Shown here: positions 54,629 through 64,000 of the stretch, one piece after another
Layout: each line of letters opens with the position of its first letter
How positions within the stretch are numbered: the stretch's first letter is position 1
Assembly: GCA_964036195.1 (NCBI GenBank)
Contig: OZ038456.1
Coordinates: 23,165,792 to 23,229,791, forward strand
Reading direction: 5' to 3'
DNA length: 64,000 nucleotides
From: Sphaerolaimus hirsutus
Taxonomy: Eukaryota; Nematoda; Chromadorea; Monhysterida; Sphaerolaimidae
Notes under the pieces: model-generated
Told to the model about the DNA's origin: nothing
Databases searched by the model: none
What the model saw: only the letters and a program-made list of their open reading frames with translations
Made by a program: the position numbers and the translations under genes

Positions 54629-55169
54629 TAGGGTTCAAACGGGATTGACTTTTCGGGATCAGGATCGGGATCGGGATTCACTTTTTGAGATTTCGGGATC
54701 GGGATCGGGATCGGGATTGGTAATTTGAGATTTCGGGATCGGGATTGGCCGGGATTGGGGTCACGTGATCGGGATTGGGATAGGCATTTTTCCGGGATCG
54801 GGATTGGGTTCTAGGGATAGAAATTTTGGCCATTTTTCTGGCATTCACAGTTGTTCATAAAGGTCTCAAAACACTGTTGGATGCCAGAAAAGTGGCATAA
54901 AATTGACGCTGGGGGTTTGCATCCACTTTTTTGCATGCAAAAACGTCATTATTTCACTTTTTATAATTTCCACTAATTTTTCCGGGATCGGGATCCCGGA
55001 CTTGGGAGTTTCTCGGGATCGGGATCGGGATTTGAAAACTTTCGGGATCGGGATTGGTATTTTTGAGATTTCGGGATCGGGATCAGGATTGGGGTTTCAG
55101 GATTGGGATCGGGACTGGTAAATCCCGGAATTTCACGGGATCCGGGATCGGGATCCCGTTTGAACCCTA
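54629..55169. mobile_element. hAT-like MITE, TAGGGTTCAAACGGGAT family
   Basis: Perfect 8-bp TSD tacatgag (54621-54628, 55170-55177). GGGATC-hexamer arms around the core CACAGTTGTTCATAAAGG and TGCATGCAAAAACG. Confidence 0.9.
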
Positions 55170-55213
55170 TACATGAGCGAATAGTAATGATAAACATTGG
55201 AACAGCGCGTGCC

Positions 55214-55785
55214 TAGGGTGTCAAAAAAATTTTGTTATGGAAAATGGAAACAGAAATTTTTTTGCACTTGCCAGAAAACGGAAATAAAATTTCAGCAACA
55301 AGGAAAACAAGGCCGGAAAACTGGAAATGGAAAAATGAAATTTTGCCAGAAAACAAAAAAAATTGTGGAAATTTCCTGGAAATGCTAAAAATTGCTGAAA
55401 TTTTGATGGAAAATGGAAAAAGTCACATAATTGAAAACCTGCATGCATGTTTACCAGTTTGGCTGAAACAGAAAACAGACAATTGAGCCAGAAAAGGGGA
55501 ATATGAGGCTGAAAAACTGAAAATTGAGCCTGAAAACGGGAAAAAGGCGGAAAAACTGAAAATTCAGCCGGAAAAACTGAAAATTCAGCCGGAAAAAGGC
55601 AGAAAAACTGAAAATTTAGCCAGAAAAGGGATAATTAGCCAGAAAAACAGGAACGGAAATGGAAAAAAATTTTGTAGTCGGAAAACGGAACGGAAAATGG
55701 AAAAATTAATTCAATTACCGGAAAACGGAATGGAAAATGGAAAAAATTTGCCTGCAGAAAACGGAAACGGAAATTTGTCACCCTA
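55214..55785. mobile_element. hAT-like MITE, GGAAAACGG family
   Basis: TAGGGTGTCAAAAAAATT and TTTGTCACCCTA; flanks cgcgtgcc/agcatgcc agree at 6 of 8. Confidence 0.8.
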
Positions 55786-56040
55786 AGCATGCCTGCAAAC
55801 CAGATTGTTGAAAGTAATCAATGTTTTCAAAGTTAATGTAAAATATTCATTTTTAGTCACTCCTGAGTGCAGAAAACGTATAGTAGAATTTTTTACTTTT
55901 ATTTCCATGGGAAAATGTAAAAGTAAGTATTTTTGAAAACGATGACCATAATTTTCACTAGAAGTCACCCTTAACCCCAATTTTCATCCTTTTTGCCACT
56001 GCACACATGAAGTTGTGCATACACTGTAGCGTCTGCCAAG

Positions 56041-56312
56041 CAGGGTTGGTTTTAGTAAAATTATTTTTACTGAAAGTGCAGTAAAATTGTAAATAAATTA
56101 TATTTGATTTTGATTTTTTCTTCAATTTTCCATTTTATTTTTATTTTTTTATTCTTCAATTTTCCATTTTATTATTATTTTATTATTATTTTATTTTTAT
56201 TTTTTATTCTTTGTGACCAGGATTAGTTTTTGTGAAATTCTTTTTACTAAAATTGTAGTAAAATTGTATAAAAATTGTATTTGATTTTTTTTCTGAGATT
56301 TTGCCAACCCTG
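56041..56312. mobile_element. hAT-like MITE, CAGGGTTGG family, short form
   Basis: CAGGGTTGG/CCAACCCTG; perfect 8-bp TSD ctgccaag (56033-56040, 56313-56320). 272 bp, an internal deletion form. Confidence 0.9.
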
Positions 56313-56376
56313 CTGCCAAGTAAAACCAATAATTATCCAAAATTTAGTTGACACAATGTTTGATGTCAACTAGTGT

Positions 56377-56858
56377 CAGGGGTATTCTAGTTTTCGGCCC
56401 TCCTGGGTGTTGGATAGATAGCAAATCACTCCTCCGGAGGGATCGATAGCTGAAAATTTTTCTGGGGGGGGGGGTTCGCGGGGGCTCAATATATAGGCAT
56501 AGAAGGGAGGAAAAGGAGAAAAATTGCTGAAAGTAGGTGAAAAATGGCTAAAAATGGATATATAAGGACATATAGTACTAAAAATAGCTCAAAATAGGCA
56601 GTTAGATGCACGAACTAGTGATTTTGGAGGTGAAAATCTATATATAGGTATGAAAATAGCGATTTTGAGCGAAAATTAGGGTATAGTTTCCCAAAAATCG
56701 CTCCAGATAGGTAGATAGCTGGCCGATTGGGGGGAGGGGTTTAGGGGATAGTAGCCCAAAATTTTGCCTCCGGGATAGATAGATAGCTGAGCAGCCTCTG
56801 GAATAGATAGATAGCTGGGCGATTTGGGGGGGGGGGAACCCCCCCTTTCCTACCCCTG
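56377..56858. mobile_element. CTATCTATC hAT-like MITE inside a Harbinger-like relic
   Basis: CAGGGGTATTC and TACCCCTG; perfect 8-bp TSD actagtgt (56369-56376, 56859-56866). The target is a GTCAACTAGTGTGTG end of the Harbinger-like family. Confidence 0.9.
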
Positions 56859-57004
56859 ACTAGTGTGTGTGACAAGATATAATTGATGACAATTTTTGAT
56901 GTCAACTTTATGACAAGATATAATTAGTTACATTCTCTGTACAGCATCAACTTCGGTCAATAGACAATAGTGATTATGTATATTGGATAGGGTTGGCACT
57001 AGGG

Positions 57005-57480
57005 TCGAAACGGAATCCCGATCCCGATCCTAAAACATTTCGGGATTTGGTGGTCCCGATCCCGATCCTGAAACCTCAATCCTGATCCCGATCCCGAAAT
57101 CTCAAAAGCCAATCCCGATCCCGATCCAGAAACTTTCAAAATCACAATCCCGATACCGAAAAAATTTATACAATCCCGATCCCGATCCCAGAAAATTTGG
57201 TCAACCTCATTAAATGCCCTTTTTGCATTAATAAATTTTAACCAATGTCCACTTTATGCCTCTTTTCTGGCATCCAGACGTGTTTTTGAGCCTGTTTTGT
57301 GAAAACATTGGCAAAAAACGTGTATATTAGAATGTTTTCAAAAATGCCATTACCGATCCCGAAAAATGCCAATCCCGATCCCGAAAGGTCAATCCCGATC
57401 CCGAAATCTCAAAAACCAATCCCGATCCCGATACCAAAAGTTCAATCCCGATCCGATCCCGAGATCTCAAAAACCAATCC
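57005..57480. repeat. Degenerate TCCCGATCCCGA-family copy
   Basis: Begins TAGGGTCGAAACGGAATCCC, hexamer arms and a TTTTGCATTAATAAAT-type core; the right end is eroded. Confidence 0.65.
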
Positions 57481-58355
57481 TCGTTTATCTTTGCATTTCA
57501 GCATTTGAGATTTTATCCTATTGCTGAATGTTTCCGCATGAAAAAGTGTACGCATCTTTTGAATGCTGAAATACATGCTGAATTGACAACCCGCCTAATT
57601 TTCAAGAGTACGGACGATTTGAGTTCAGCAAGTTTTTTTCTATTCAGCATTTAATTCGGCATTTGTCAAAAACGTGCGTATGCCGAATATTTCGGCTTCA
57701 GTGTGCGTAGCGCCAATAAGACAGTGGCAATGCTCGGTGATGTTATATATGACCATACAATGGCTGTTGAGCCATGGGATAGCATTACAAGTGGTGATTT
57801 GTGTCAAAAATATCCATTTTTTTGTTGACATGTTCGTATATCGCCTTTGTGACTTCAGGTGAAGTTTGGCACGGAATAGTGACCAAACAAGGTTATAAAA
57901 TGTGGTTGTTACTTTACGAGTGAAGTTACGCACTGTGGAGGTACATGGAAGCACATTACCTCAATATTATATACTACAGCAACATATGACGGCTTATTAA
58001 CCCATGATAGCACATAGAAATGGATGCTTTGATACTGAAAATGCCACAAAACCAGTGAAAACAACCAGAAATGTCAATTTGTGCGTGAAATTGCGTGCTT
58101 GCGCGCAAAATTTTTGCAAAATACCAAGTTGTTAATACTAAAAATTTTGGCCAATGTTTAAAAAAAAACATTACGGACGTCATGTTTTTAAAAAAAAACA
58201 ACGTTTAAAAAAATGTTAAAAAAACATCGGCCAACCCTGTCATATCTTTGTGTGGGAAAAATCCGTATTTTTTGGCTCAGTGCCAACGTTTGGTAACGCG
58301 TTTGAAACGGAACTGTATTTTTTTGTACTGTAACTGCCTTTCTCAATTTGCACAG

Positions 58356-58409
58356 GAGCGGCACTGAGGCGTTGCCAGCACGTTTCAAATACAAAAAATA
58401 TAGGAACAT
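58356..58409 (+). CDS. Segment B': paralogue of 33252-33321
   Basis: Acceptor CAATTTGCACAG and donor AACAT|GTGAGT conserved. Reads SGTEALPARFKYKKYRNM in the shared frame. Confidence 0.4.
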
Positions 58410-58439
58410 GTGAGTTTTTGTGTGTGAAACAACATTGAA

Positions 58440-59090
58440 TCTTTTTTTTAAACGTTGAAAATTTCTCAGTTGATACTAGGGATGGCTGGCATCTTTTTCA
58501 ACCATATTTTTAAAGACAACCATCGTCAACACCGTCTTCGCTCAAAAAAGACACCAAACAAAAATATCAGAACTTATTCACTAGGTAAAAAGACATTTTT
58601 TTAACATGTCATTTTTTAGACAGAGTCATAAAAATAGGTATTCTAAATTGAAATCCTAGTCAGTACTCCTGAATTGTTTTGCGTTTTCTCAAATTTCAAG
58701 AATTTCATTCAAGTTGTTAGCTTGTTGTCTGTTCTAGTACGAGATTGTTAGCTTTGTTTCCAAAAACTGCCATCCATTTAAATTTCAGCTAAATTTGTTT
58801 TTGGATGCACTTATTATCAGACAAACTGAAATCCTAGTTGAAAACAATATTTTGATTAAAACACTGAATTCAAATTTCAAATCAGTGAAAACAACGGGGC
58901 AGGCCTGATACGCACATCTGCTCGTTTTTTCACTTGACAGTTTTTCAAGTGATTTTCAGATATGAGTTTTTCACTTCACTCATATCTGAAAATCACTTAA
59001 AAAAGTGTCAAGTGAAAAAAACGGGCAAATGTGCGTAACGGGCAGATGTGCGTATCAGTGCACCCCCAAAACAACCACCGATGTCAATTT
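58440..59090. other. No gene; short inverted repeats
   Basis: 58478-58530 is TAGGGATGGCTGGCATC-type repeat. 58925-59035 contains a strong hairpin (CACTTGACAGTTTTTCAAGT / TTAAAAAAGTGTCAAGTG with TTTCAGATATGAG in both arms). Confidence 0.45.
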
Positions 59091-59091
59091 G

Positions 59092-59466
59092 TCGCTCCGG
59101 AGGGATAGGTAGCTGATAAATTTTCTGGGGGGTGGGTTCGCGGGGGTTCAATATATAGGCATAGAAAAAAGAAAAGAGAGAAAAATCGCTAAAAAAATGG
59201 GTATATAAATACATGAATACTATGAAAAATAACTGAAAATAGGCAGTTATAGGCATGAACTAGTGATTTTGGACGTGAAAATCTATACAAATGTATGAAA
59301 AAAGCTACTTTGAGTGTAAATTGGCGTCGTGTTTCTCAAAAATCGCTCCAGATAGGTAGATCTGACTGGGGGGGTGGCCCAAAATTTTGCCTCCGGGATA
59401 AGATAGATAGCTAGGCGGTGTGGGGGGGGGTAACCCCCCCCCCAACCCCCGCTTTCCTACCCCTGT
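59092..59466. mobile_element. CTATCTATC MITE, reverse orientation, left end lost
   Basis: From CGCTCCGGAGGGATAGGTAG to TTCCTACCCCTG, with the family core inverted. Confidence 0.7.
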
Positions 59467-59499
59467 TATAAAGTAGTGCGTTTTGCTCGCAAACAATCG

Positions 59500-59646
59500 C
59501 GTGTCCGCTGTGCAGCGGTGACTTGCGCAGGGCTGCAGCTGACTGGTGCGGCACTCCCCACAAACTCCGCCCACTGCGCAACAACCGGCACGCGCTTTGG
59601 CCCCGCCCAGCTTTGCGCCAGCGGCAACGCAAAGATGACTTTTCAG
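59500..59646 (+). CDS. Segment C': paralogue of 33905-34079
   Basis: GC-rich; shares GGGCTGCAGCTGA(C/T)TGGTGCGGC, ACTCCGCCCAC and the TTTTCAG|GT donor with segment C. Frame reads TRFGPAQLCASGNAKMTFQ. Whether coding or promoter is open. Confidence 0.35.
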
Positions 59647-59697
59647 GTTCTGTTTTTTCCTGGATCAGTGCCAATTTTCTGGATTTCAACTGTGAAG

Positions 59698-60145
59698 GGT
59701 GTGGACCCCAGCTTTGGTTCGTATAGATAGTAAATAGCTCCTCCGGGGGATAGGTAGCTGCATTTTTTTGGGCGGGTGTTCAATATAAATACAGGCTTTT
59801 TCAAGGTATAGAAGGAAGAAAAGAGGAAAAATCGCTAAAAGTAAGCGAAAAATAGGTATATAAGCATATAACGTACACAAATAGCTGGAAATAGCAATGA
59901 AACATGGAATAGCGTTTTTGAAGGTGAAAAACTATAAAATGGTATTAAAATTGTGAGCGATTGTGAGTGAAAATTGGGACAAAATTTCTCAAAAATCGCT
60001 CCAGATAGGTGGATAGCTGGCCGATATATTGGGGATAGTTAGCCAACGTTTTTGCCTTCGGGATAGATAGATAGCTGGGCGTCCTCCGGGATAGGTAGAT
60101 AGCTGGCGGATTTGGGGTGTGACTCCCCCGCCTACTAAACCCCTG
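59698..60145. mobile_element. CTATCTATC MITE, reverse orientation
   Basis: GATAGTAAATAGCTCCTCCGG to CCTACTAAACCCCTG. The left end is altered and no matching flanks are seen. Confidence 0.65.
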
Positions 60146-60470
60146 AAACACTTGATTTTTCCCCTGTTACTGGTGAACTTTTTATATTCCAGTTTTCTGA
60201 TGGCTTCTTTTTGTTGAATGTTAGTTTTTCGTTGAGTGTTGACACATGGTTTGTGGCATGACTTGCATTTCAACCGTTAGAATACACTTTTCTAAAACTC
60301 TACCGGACCGTTAAAAAAGGTTTTTTTTCTTCAAAAAACCCCCAAATATTGATTTCACCGATCCCGTTTGAAAAAACGGCTCCGATGCTACGCTTCTTTT
60401 AAAAAAACGTTGTTTAAAAACCGTAAAAACTCTGCCATCCCTACGGTTGCTTGTTTTTAGTAGGGTACTA

Positions 60471-60665
60471 CCGTGTTTCCTCTAAATACCCCCCCTCAGA
60501 ATAAGCACTATGAATTTCTAACCCCCTCCCTCGAAATACCCCACCCCCAATTGAGTGTAAAGAGAGCGTCAATGACAAAAGCTGCGGTTTATGACCCGGG
60601 CAATGCATAAAAAACTGTAGACTCTTATACATGGTGGTTTTTGTTGCATTTTTCGCGTGAAATTT
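60471..60665. mobile_element. Truncated CGAAATACC MITE before segment D'
   Basis: TA at 60469, CCGTGTTTCCTCTAAATACC, C-tract blocks and GAGTGTAAAGAGAGCGTCAA. The right end is missing. Confidence 0.65.
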
Positions 60666-60727
60666 TGCGGTACGGTTCGGCAAAGTTTGTACAGTAGCGG
60701 CGTAGAACACTGAATAATATTTTCGTG

Positions 60728-60835
60728 CAAAAATGCAGGAAATGCAGCTGCACGTGGGACGAATTGGCACTGGACGAAATCACTCTGGCCGATGTGACAC
60801 AGGAGGATGGGAAACATTGCGAGTTCCATGTCTGA
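60728..60835 (+). CDS. Segment D': paralogue of the 36.3-kb Cys-rich exon
   Basis: QKCRKCSCTWDELALDEITL and GKHCEFHV, stop TGA at 60833. Upstream similarity extends beyond the exon edge, but the AG acceptor of copy D is TTTTCG here, so splicing would need another site. Confidence 0.55.
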   Translation, partial: QKCRKCSCTWDELALDEITLADVTQEDGKHCEFHV

Positions 60836-61088
60836 TTGCGGAAAAATGCGTGCGCGCTAAGGATAAAGCGTTGGGTTTTTATCTTCACGATGAGCAGATT
60901 TTTCTTTCAAAATAATGTCGTGTTGGTACTGGTAGAAATCGAGAATATTACTCAAGTGTTGTAAATACAAAAACGTAAAATTCAATATTTGATATGAAGA
61001 CGGTCGATATTCGATGGGATACCTTTACGCACATTTTTATTTCCACTCTGTGAATTGTCTCCACGTTTTTCTGTGTAACTGCATGTAA

Positions 61089-61609
61089 TAGGGTTCAAAC
61101 GGGATTGACTTTTCGGGATCGGGATCGGGATTGGGGTTTCAGGATCGGGATTGGTATTTTGAGATTTCGGGATCGGGATTGGCCGGAATTGGGGTCACGG
61201 GATCGGGATCAGGATTGGCATTTTTTCAGGATCGGGATTGGGGTCTAGGGATAGAGATTTTCGTCACTGTTCTGGCATTCACAGTTGTTCATAAAGGTCT
61301 CAAAACACTGTTGGATGCCAGAAAAGTGACATAAAATGGACGCTGGGGGTTTGCGTTCACATTTTTGCATGCAAAAATGTCATTTTTTTCACTTTTTATA
61401 ATTTCCACTATATTTTCCGGGATCGGGATCCCGGACTTGGGAGATTCTCGAGATCGGGAACGGGATTTGAAAGTTTTCGGGATCGGGATCGGGATTGGTA
61501 TTTTTGGATTTCGGGATCGAGATCGGGATTGGGATTGGGGGATCGGGATCGGGACTGCTAAATCCCGGAATTTTACGGGATCCGGGATCGGGATCCCGTT
61601 TGAACCCTA
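61089..61609. mobile_element. hAT-like MITE, TAGGGTTCAAACGGGAT family
   Basis: TAGGGTTCAAACGGGATTGA and ATCCCGTTTGAACCCTA intact; very similar to 54629-55169. The flanks do not match at 8 bp. Confidence 0.85.
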
Positions 61610-61614
61610 ACTGC

Positions 61615-62110
61615 AAATCTCACAAATTGCTCGGTGAATGCTCGCAAAAATTTTACTAGCAAAAGCATTTGATGTCCTGCATCTATTTGATCTTTTAAAA
61701 TTGCTATTTGTTGAAAAAAATAGCTTTGCGTTTAAAAAAGTTATCGTCCACTATTTGAATTGCACATTTTTCAGGTTAATTTGCAAAATCTTTTGCCGGG
61801 ATGCTGGATGCATAAATATGATGAATCAGGAATTCAGACGTTGATAAAAATAAGAGCAGAATAACTTTCCCTCTTGAGTGATCTGTCAATAATTTTTCCA
61901 TGTCAATGGATTGATTTGCATTGTTACTCGGAATCTGTTCTTATCTATACAATGTACTGTAATTCTGATTTTGTGACAATATTCTGTAATTCCATTTTTG
62001 TATTTTTTCATCTTTGTATTTATATTGTATATAATTCTGCAATAAAATTACGTAATGATATAAATATAGAATCAAACAATTGTGCGTTTTGTAAAGTTAC
62101 CTTAAATGTT
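61615..62110. other. No gene recognised
   Basis: AT-rich. The last part (from about 62030) aligns with 38560-38620 and marks the left part of the duplicated E segment. Confidence 0.4.
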
Positions 62111-62124
62111 TGCTTGGGCCTCTC

Positions 62125-62638
62125 CAGGGGTCTCCTAGGGGGGGGGGGGGCTGGGGGGGGGGCTGCCCCCCCCCAAATCGGCCAGCTATCTATCTATCCC
62201 GGAGGTCGCTCAGCTATCTATCTATCCCGAGGCAAAATTTTTGGCTACTACCCCAAAAGACCCCCCCCCCCCAAATCGCTCAGCTATCTATCTATCTGGA
62301 GTGGTTTTTGAGAAATTTTGCCCCAATTTTCGCTCAAAATCACTAATGTTCGCACCTTTTTATAGTTTTTCACCATCAAAATCGTGCTTTCCGGCTATAT
62401 ACATGGTTATATACCTATTTTTAGCCATTTTATACCTACTTGTGGCTACTTTTAACTGATTATTAGCGATTTTTTCCCCTTTCTGCCTTCTTAACCTTGA
62501 AAAAGCCTATATATTGTGCCCCCGCCAGCCCCCCCCCCAAGCCCCCCCCCAGAGAATTTTTCCAGCTATCTATCCCTCCGGAGGAGCGATTTGCTATCTA
62601 TCCAGCCCCCGCGAGGGCCAAAATCCTGGAGACCCCTG
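62125..62638. mobile_element. CTATCTATC hAT-like MITE, reference copy
   Basis: CAGGGGTCTCC and GGAGACCCCTG; perfect 8-bp TSD ggcctctc (62117-62124, 62639-62646). Complete family order. Confidence 0.95.
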
Positions 62639-62732
62639 GGCCTCTCTCGATGGCGTTATTTCGTTCTATTTATCGTGTATTTTATAGTTTGCGTATTTTG
62701 TTCGCGTGTGCCTTCAGCCAAGTGTTTATCGA

Positions 62733-62985
62733 CTAGTGATGGAATGGCGCCAGTGGCGCTTGACACCATTTTTCAGTGGCGTCCTTGGCGCCTGGCTGCC
62801 AGTTCTAACAGATGGCCACAAATGTGCTTTCAGGGTGAACTCGTACAAGAGCGATACAATTTGAAGGGGGGGGGGGCAAGATTCGATATTGACTTAACAT
62901 TGCTGGAAACGACAGATTTTTGTCCTACTGCCCTTTCGCCAAATGGCTCTTGTCGACGTGCTTTCTGGCGCTTTTCCACCACTAG
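62733..62985. mobile_element. GCGCCA element with ACTAGTGATGG ends
   Basis: ACTAGTGATGGAATGGCGCC to GGCGCTTTTCCACCACTAGT. A paralogue lies at 38944-39290. Confidence 0.7.
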
Positions 62986-63073
62986 TGCCGCCCACGTGCC
63001 GGTACACATGTAACCCAGTGCTCATGTAACCCGCTGCACATGCAGACCGCCACTCACCCAAGCAGCTGCTGCG

Positions 63074-63118
63074 ATGGACCCGGCCGTGCCCGACGCAGGG
63101 CAAAGTCGCCTGCTCAGG
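63074..63118 (+). CDS. Segment E': paralogous F-box-type first exon
   Basis: GCTGCGATGG start, MDPAVPDAGQSRLLR, AGG|GTCAGT. The flanks match unit 1 from about 62640 to 63480. By analogy an F-box exon should follow about 0.9 kb on, near or just past the window end. Confidence 0.5.
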
Positions 63119-63492
63119 GTCAGTTACCCTGCACATTTATGTCACTGGTCCATGCGTTTTATGTTGCTTGTACCCAGTTGTTTGTGGGTGAATTCTGTGG
63201 TGCCTAGTTTTGTATGGCACAGCTGCTCTGTATTCAAGAAGATTCGTGTGGCATTTCTGGATTACATTATCGTTGGTTTTTGTGAAGTGAGCTTGTGGCC
63301 TGTAGACTTTTTTATATCAATTGCTGTCTAGCAAATATACAGAGCGCAGTGTTTATACGAGAAACAAGCCTGGAGTCCAAATCCAACTCCAAACTCAACT
63401 GCTCAAATGGTTTAATATTTACATAAACATAGATGTTACAATTACTGAACTTTTTTTCATTGTATATGTTCATGTTCAAAGTATATTCAAAG

Positions 63493-63626
63493 TGTATTTC
63501 CTCGAAATACCCCCTCAACATGGACACAATGAATTTGGAAACCCACCTCGAAATACCCCCCCAAATTTAGTGTATAGAGCACGTAAATAACAAAAGCTGC
63601 GATTTGTGACCCGGGAAACATCGAAC
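63493..63626. mobile_element. CGAAATACC MITE, paralogue of 39781-39914
   Basis: TATTTCCTCGAAATACCCCC then CATGGACACAATGAATTTGG. The right side is cut by the element at 63627. Confidence 0.65.
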
Positions 63627-64000
63627 CAGTGGCGTAGCCCAAATTTTTGAGCGGGGGCGGATCGTATACGGAATCCGGCTAACGGGGGGAGGGGCAGCAC
63701 ACCCCCCCCTAAAATTTGACCCCCGTAGCAGCGGAAAGGAGTTATGGCGCTGGCGCTATTCATGGGCGCCGCGCCATGGCGTGATTGGCATTGAGAATGG
63801 CGCCAATGTTTACTATGTAAGACATATATATACCTAAAATTATGATAATTGGCACCGCATTTTGTAATTTGTACCGGTTTTAACACTCCGGAAATGTATA
63901 TATGTAAATATAAAAGAGGATCTCGCAAATGCGCGCTAGCGCGCCAAATTTTTTCAAATCACCTACAAAGTCGCTTTAGAATCTGCCATTTCTGGCATCT
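63627..64000. mobile_element. CAGGGACGTAGCC hAT-like MITE, cut by window end
   Basis: CAGTGGCGTAGCCCAAATTT, G-tract block, GCGCCGCGCCATGGCG at about 63766. The right end is not in the window. Confidence 0.65.

Larger units (their letters stand above)
54136..57715. mobile_element. GGCGCTACGCACACTGAAGC inverted-repeat element, enlarged
   Basis: TGGCGCTACGCACACTGAAG continues for 36 bp identical to the inverted right end (CTTCAGTGTGCGTAGCGCCA), with ATA on both sides. Host to 54629-55169, 55214-55785, 56041-56312 and others. Confidence 0.8.
54006..58238. mobile_element. Composite hAT-like element, TAGGGTTGGCCGATG family
   Basis: TAGGGTTGG... at the left and AACATCGGCCAACCCT at the right, flanked by 8-bp gtcatatc (53998-54005, 58239-58246). 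The own sequence is short (AAAACGTTTTTT-rich ends); most of the 4.2 kb is the 54136-57715 insertion. It separates segments A' and B', explaining the wider spacing in unit 2. Confidence 0.8.

Overview
This is a eukaryotic, almost certainly metazoan, genomic window. It has spliceosomal exons (GT-AG, long introns), no operons, low coding density, and is packed with short non-autonomous DNA transposons (MITEs). The recognisable domains (F-box plus leucine-rich repeats, a von Willebrand factor A segment, a possible zona-pellucida-type segment) suit an animal. I cannot name the species. The sequence is AT-rich overall, with GC-rich islands at exons and in some repeats.

Genes. The best gene is an F-box/LRR protein on the + strand: coding exons at about 40230-40499, 41555-41912, 45877-46039, 46102-46464 and 46635-46718, with a likely first exon at 39374-39418. 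Its introns consist largely of nested transposons. Upstream are an unrecognised exon (177-380), a vWA exon (22927-23052), a possible ZP-like terminal exon split by a MITE (24282-24671), and a Cys-rich exon with a consensus donor (29336-29409).

Duplication. Five exon-like segments A-E (31.7, 33.25, 33.9, 36.3 and 39.4 kb) recur in the same order and orientation at 53.5, 58.36, 59.5, 60.7 and 63.1 kb. This implies a tandem segmental duplication of roughly 10 kb or more. A third copy of the E first exon is at 50.8 kb. An F-box exon is expected just past the right edge.

Repeats. By aligning element ends with their flanks I find at least seven hAT-like families with 8-bp target-site duplications (TSDs), three CACAG-ended families with 3-bp TSDs, PIF/Harbinger-like elements, and TA-flanked mariner-like families, including the very abundant one with ends CCGTATTTCCTCGAAATACC. 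There are also foldback/hairpin elements, a palindromic GCGCCATGGCGC family, and one minus-strand LTR retrotransposon (15103-18886) that appears to carry only a broken gag. Elements are nested at least four deep at 54.0-58.2 kb.

Layout: 0-15 kb repeats and one exon; 15-19 kb LTR element; 19-22.9 kb nested MITEs; 22.9-24.7 kb vWA/ZP-like exons; 25-29 kb repeats; 29-40 kb duplicated unit 1; 39.4-46.7 kb F-box gene; 47-53 kb repeats; 53-64 kb duplicated unit 2.
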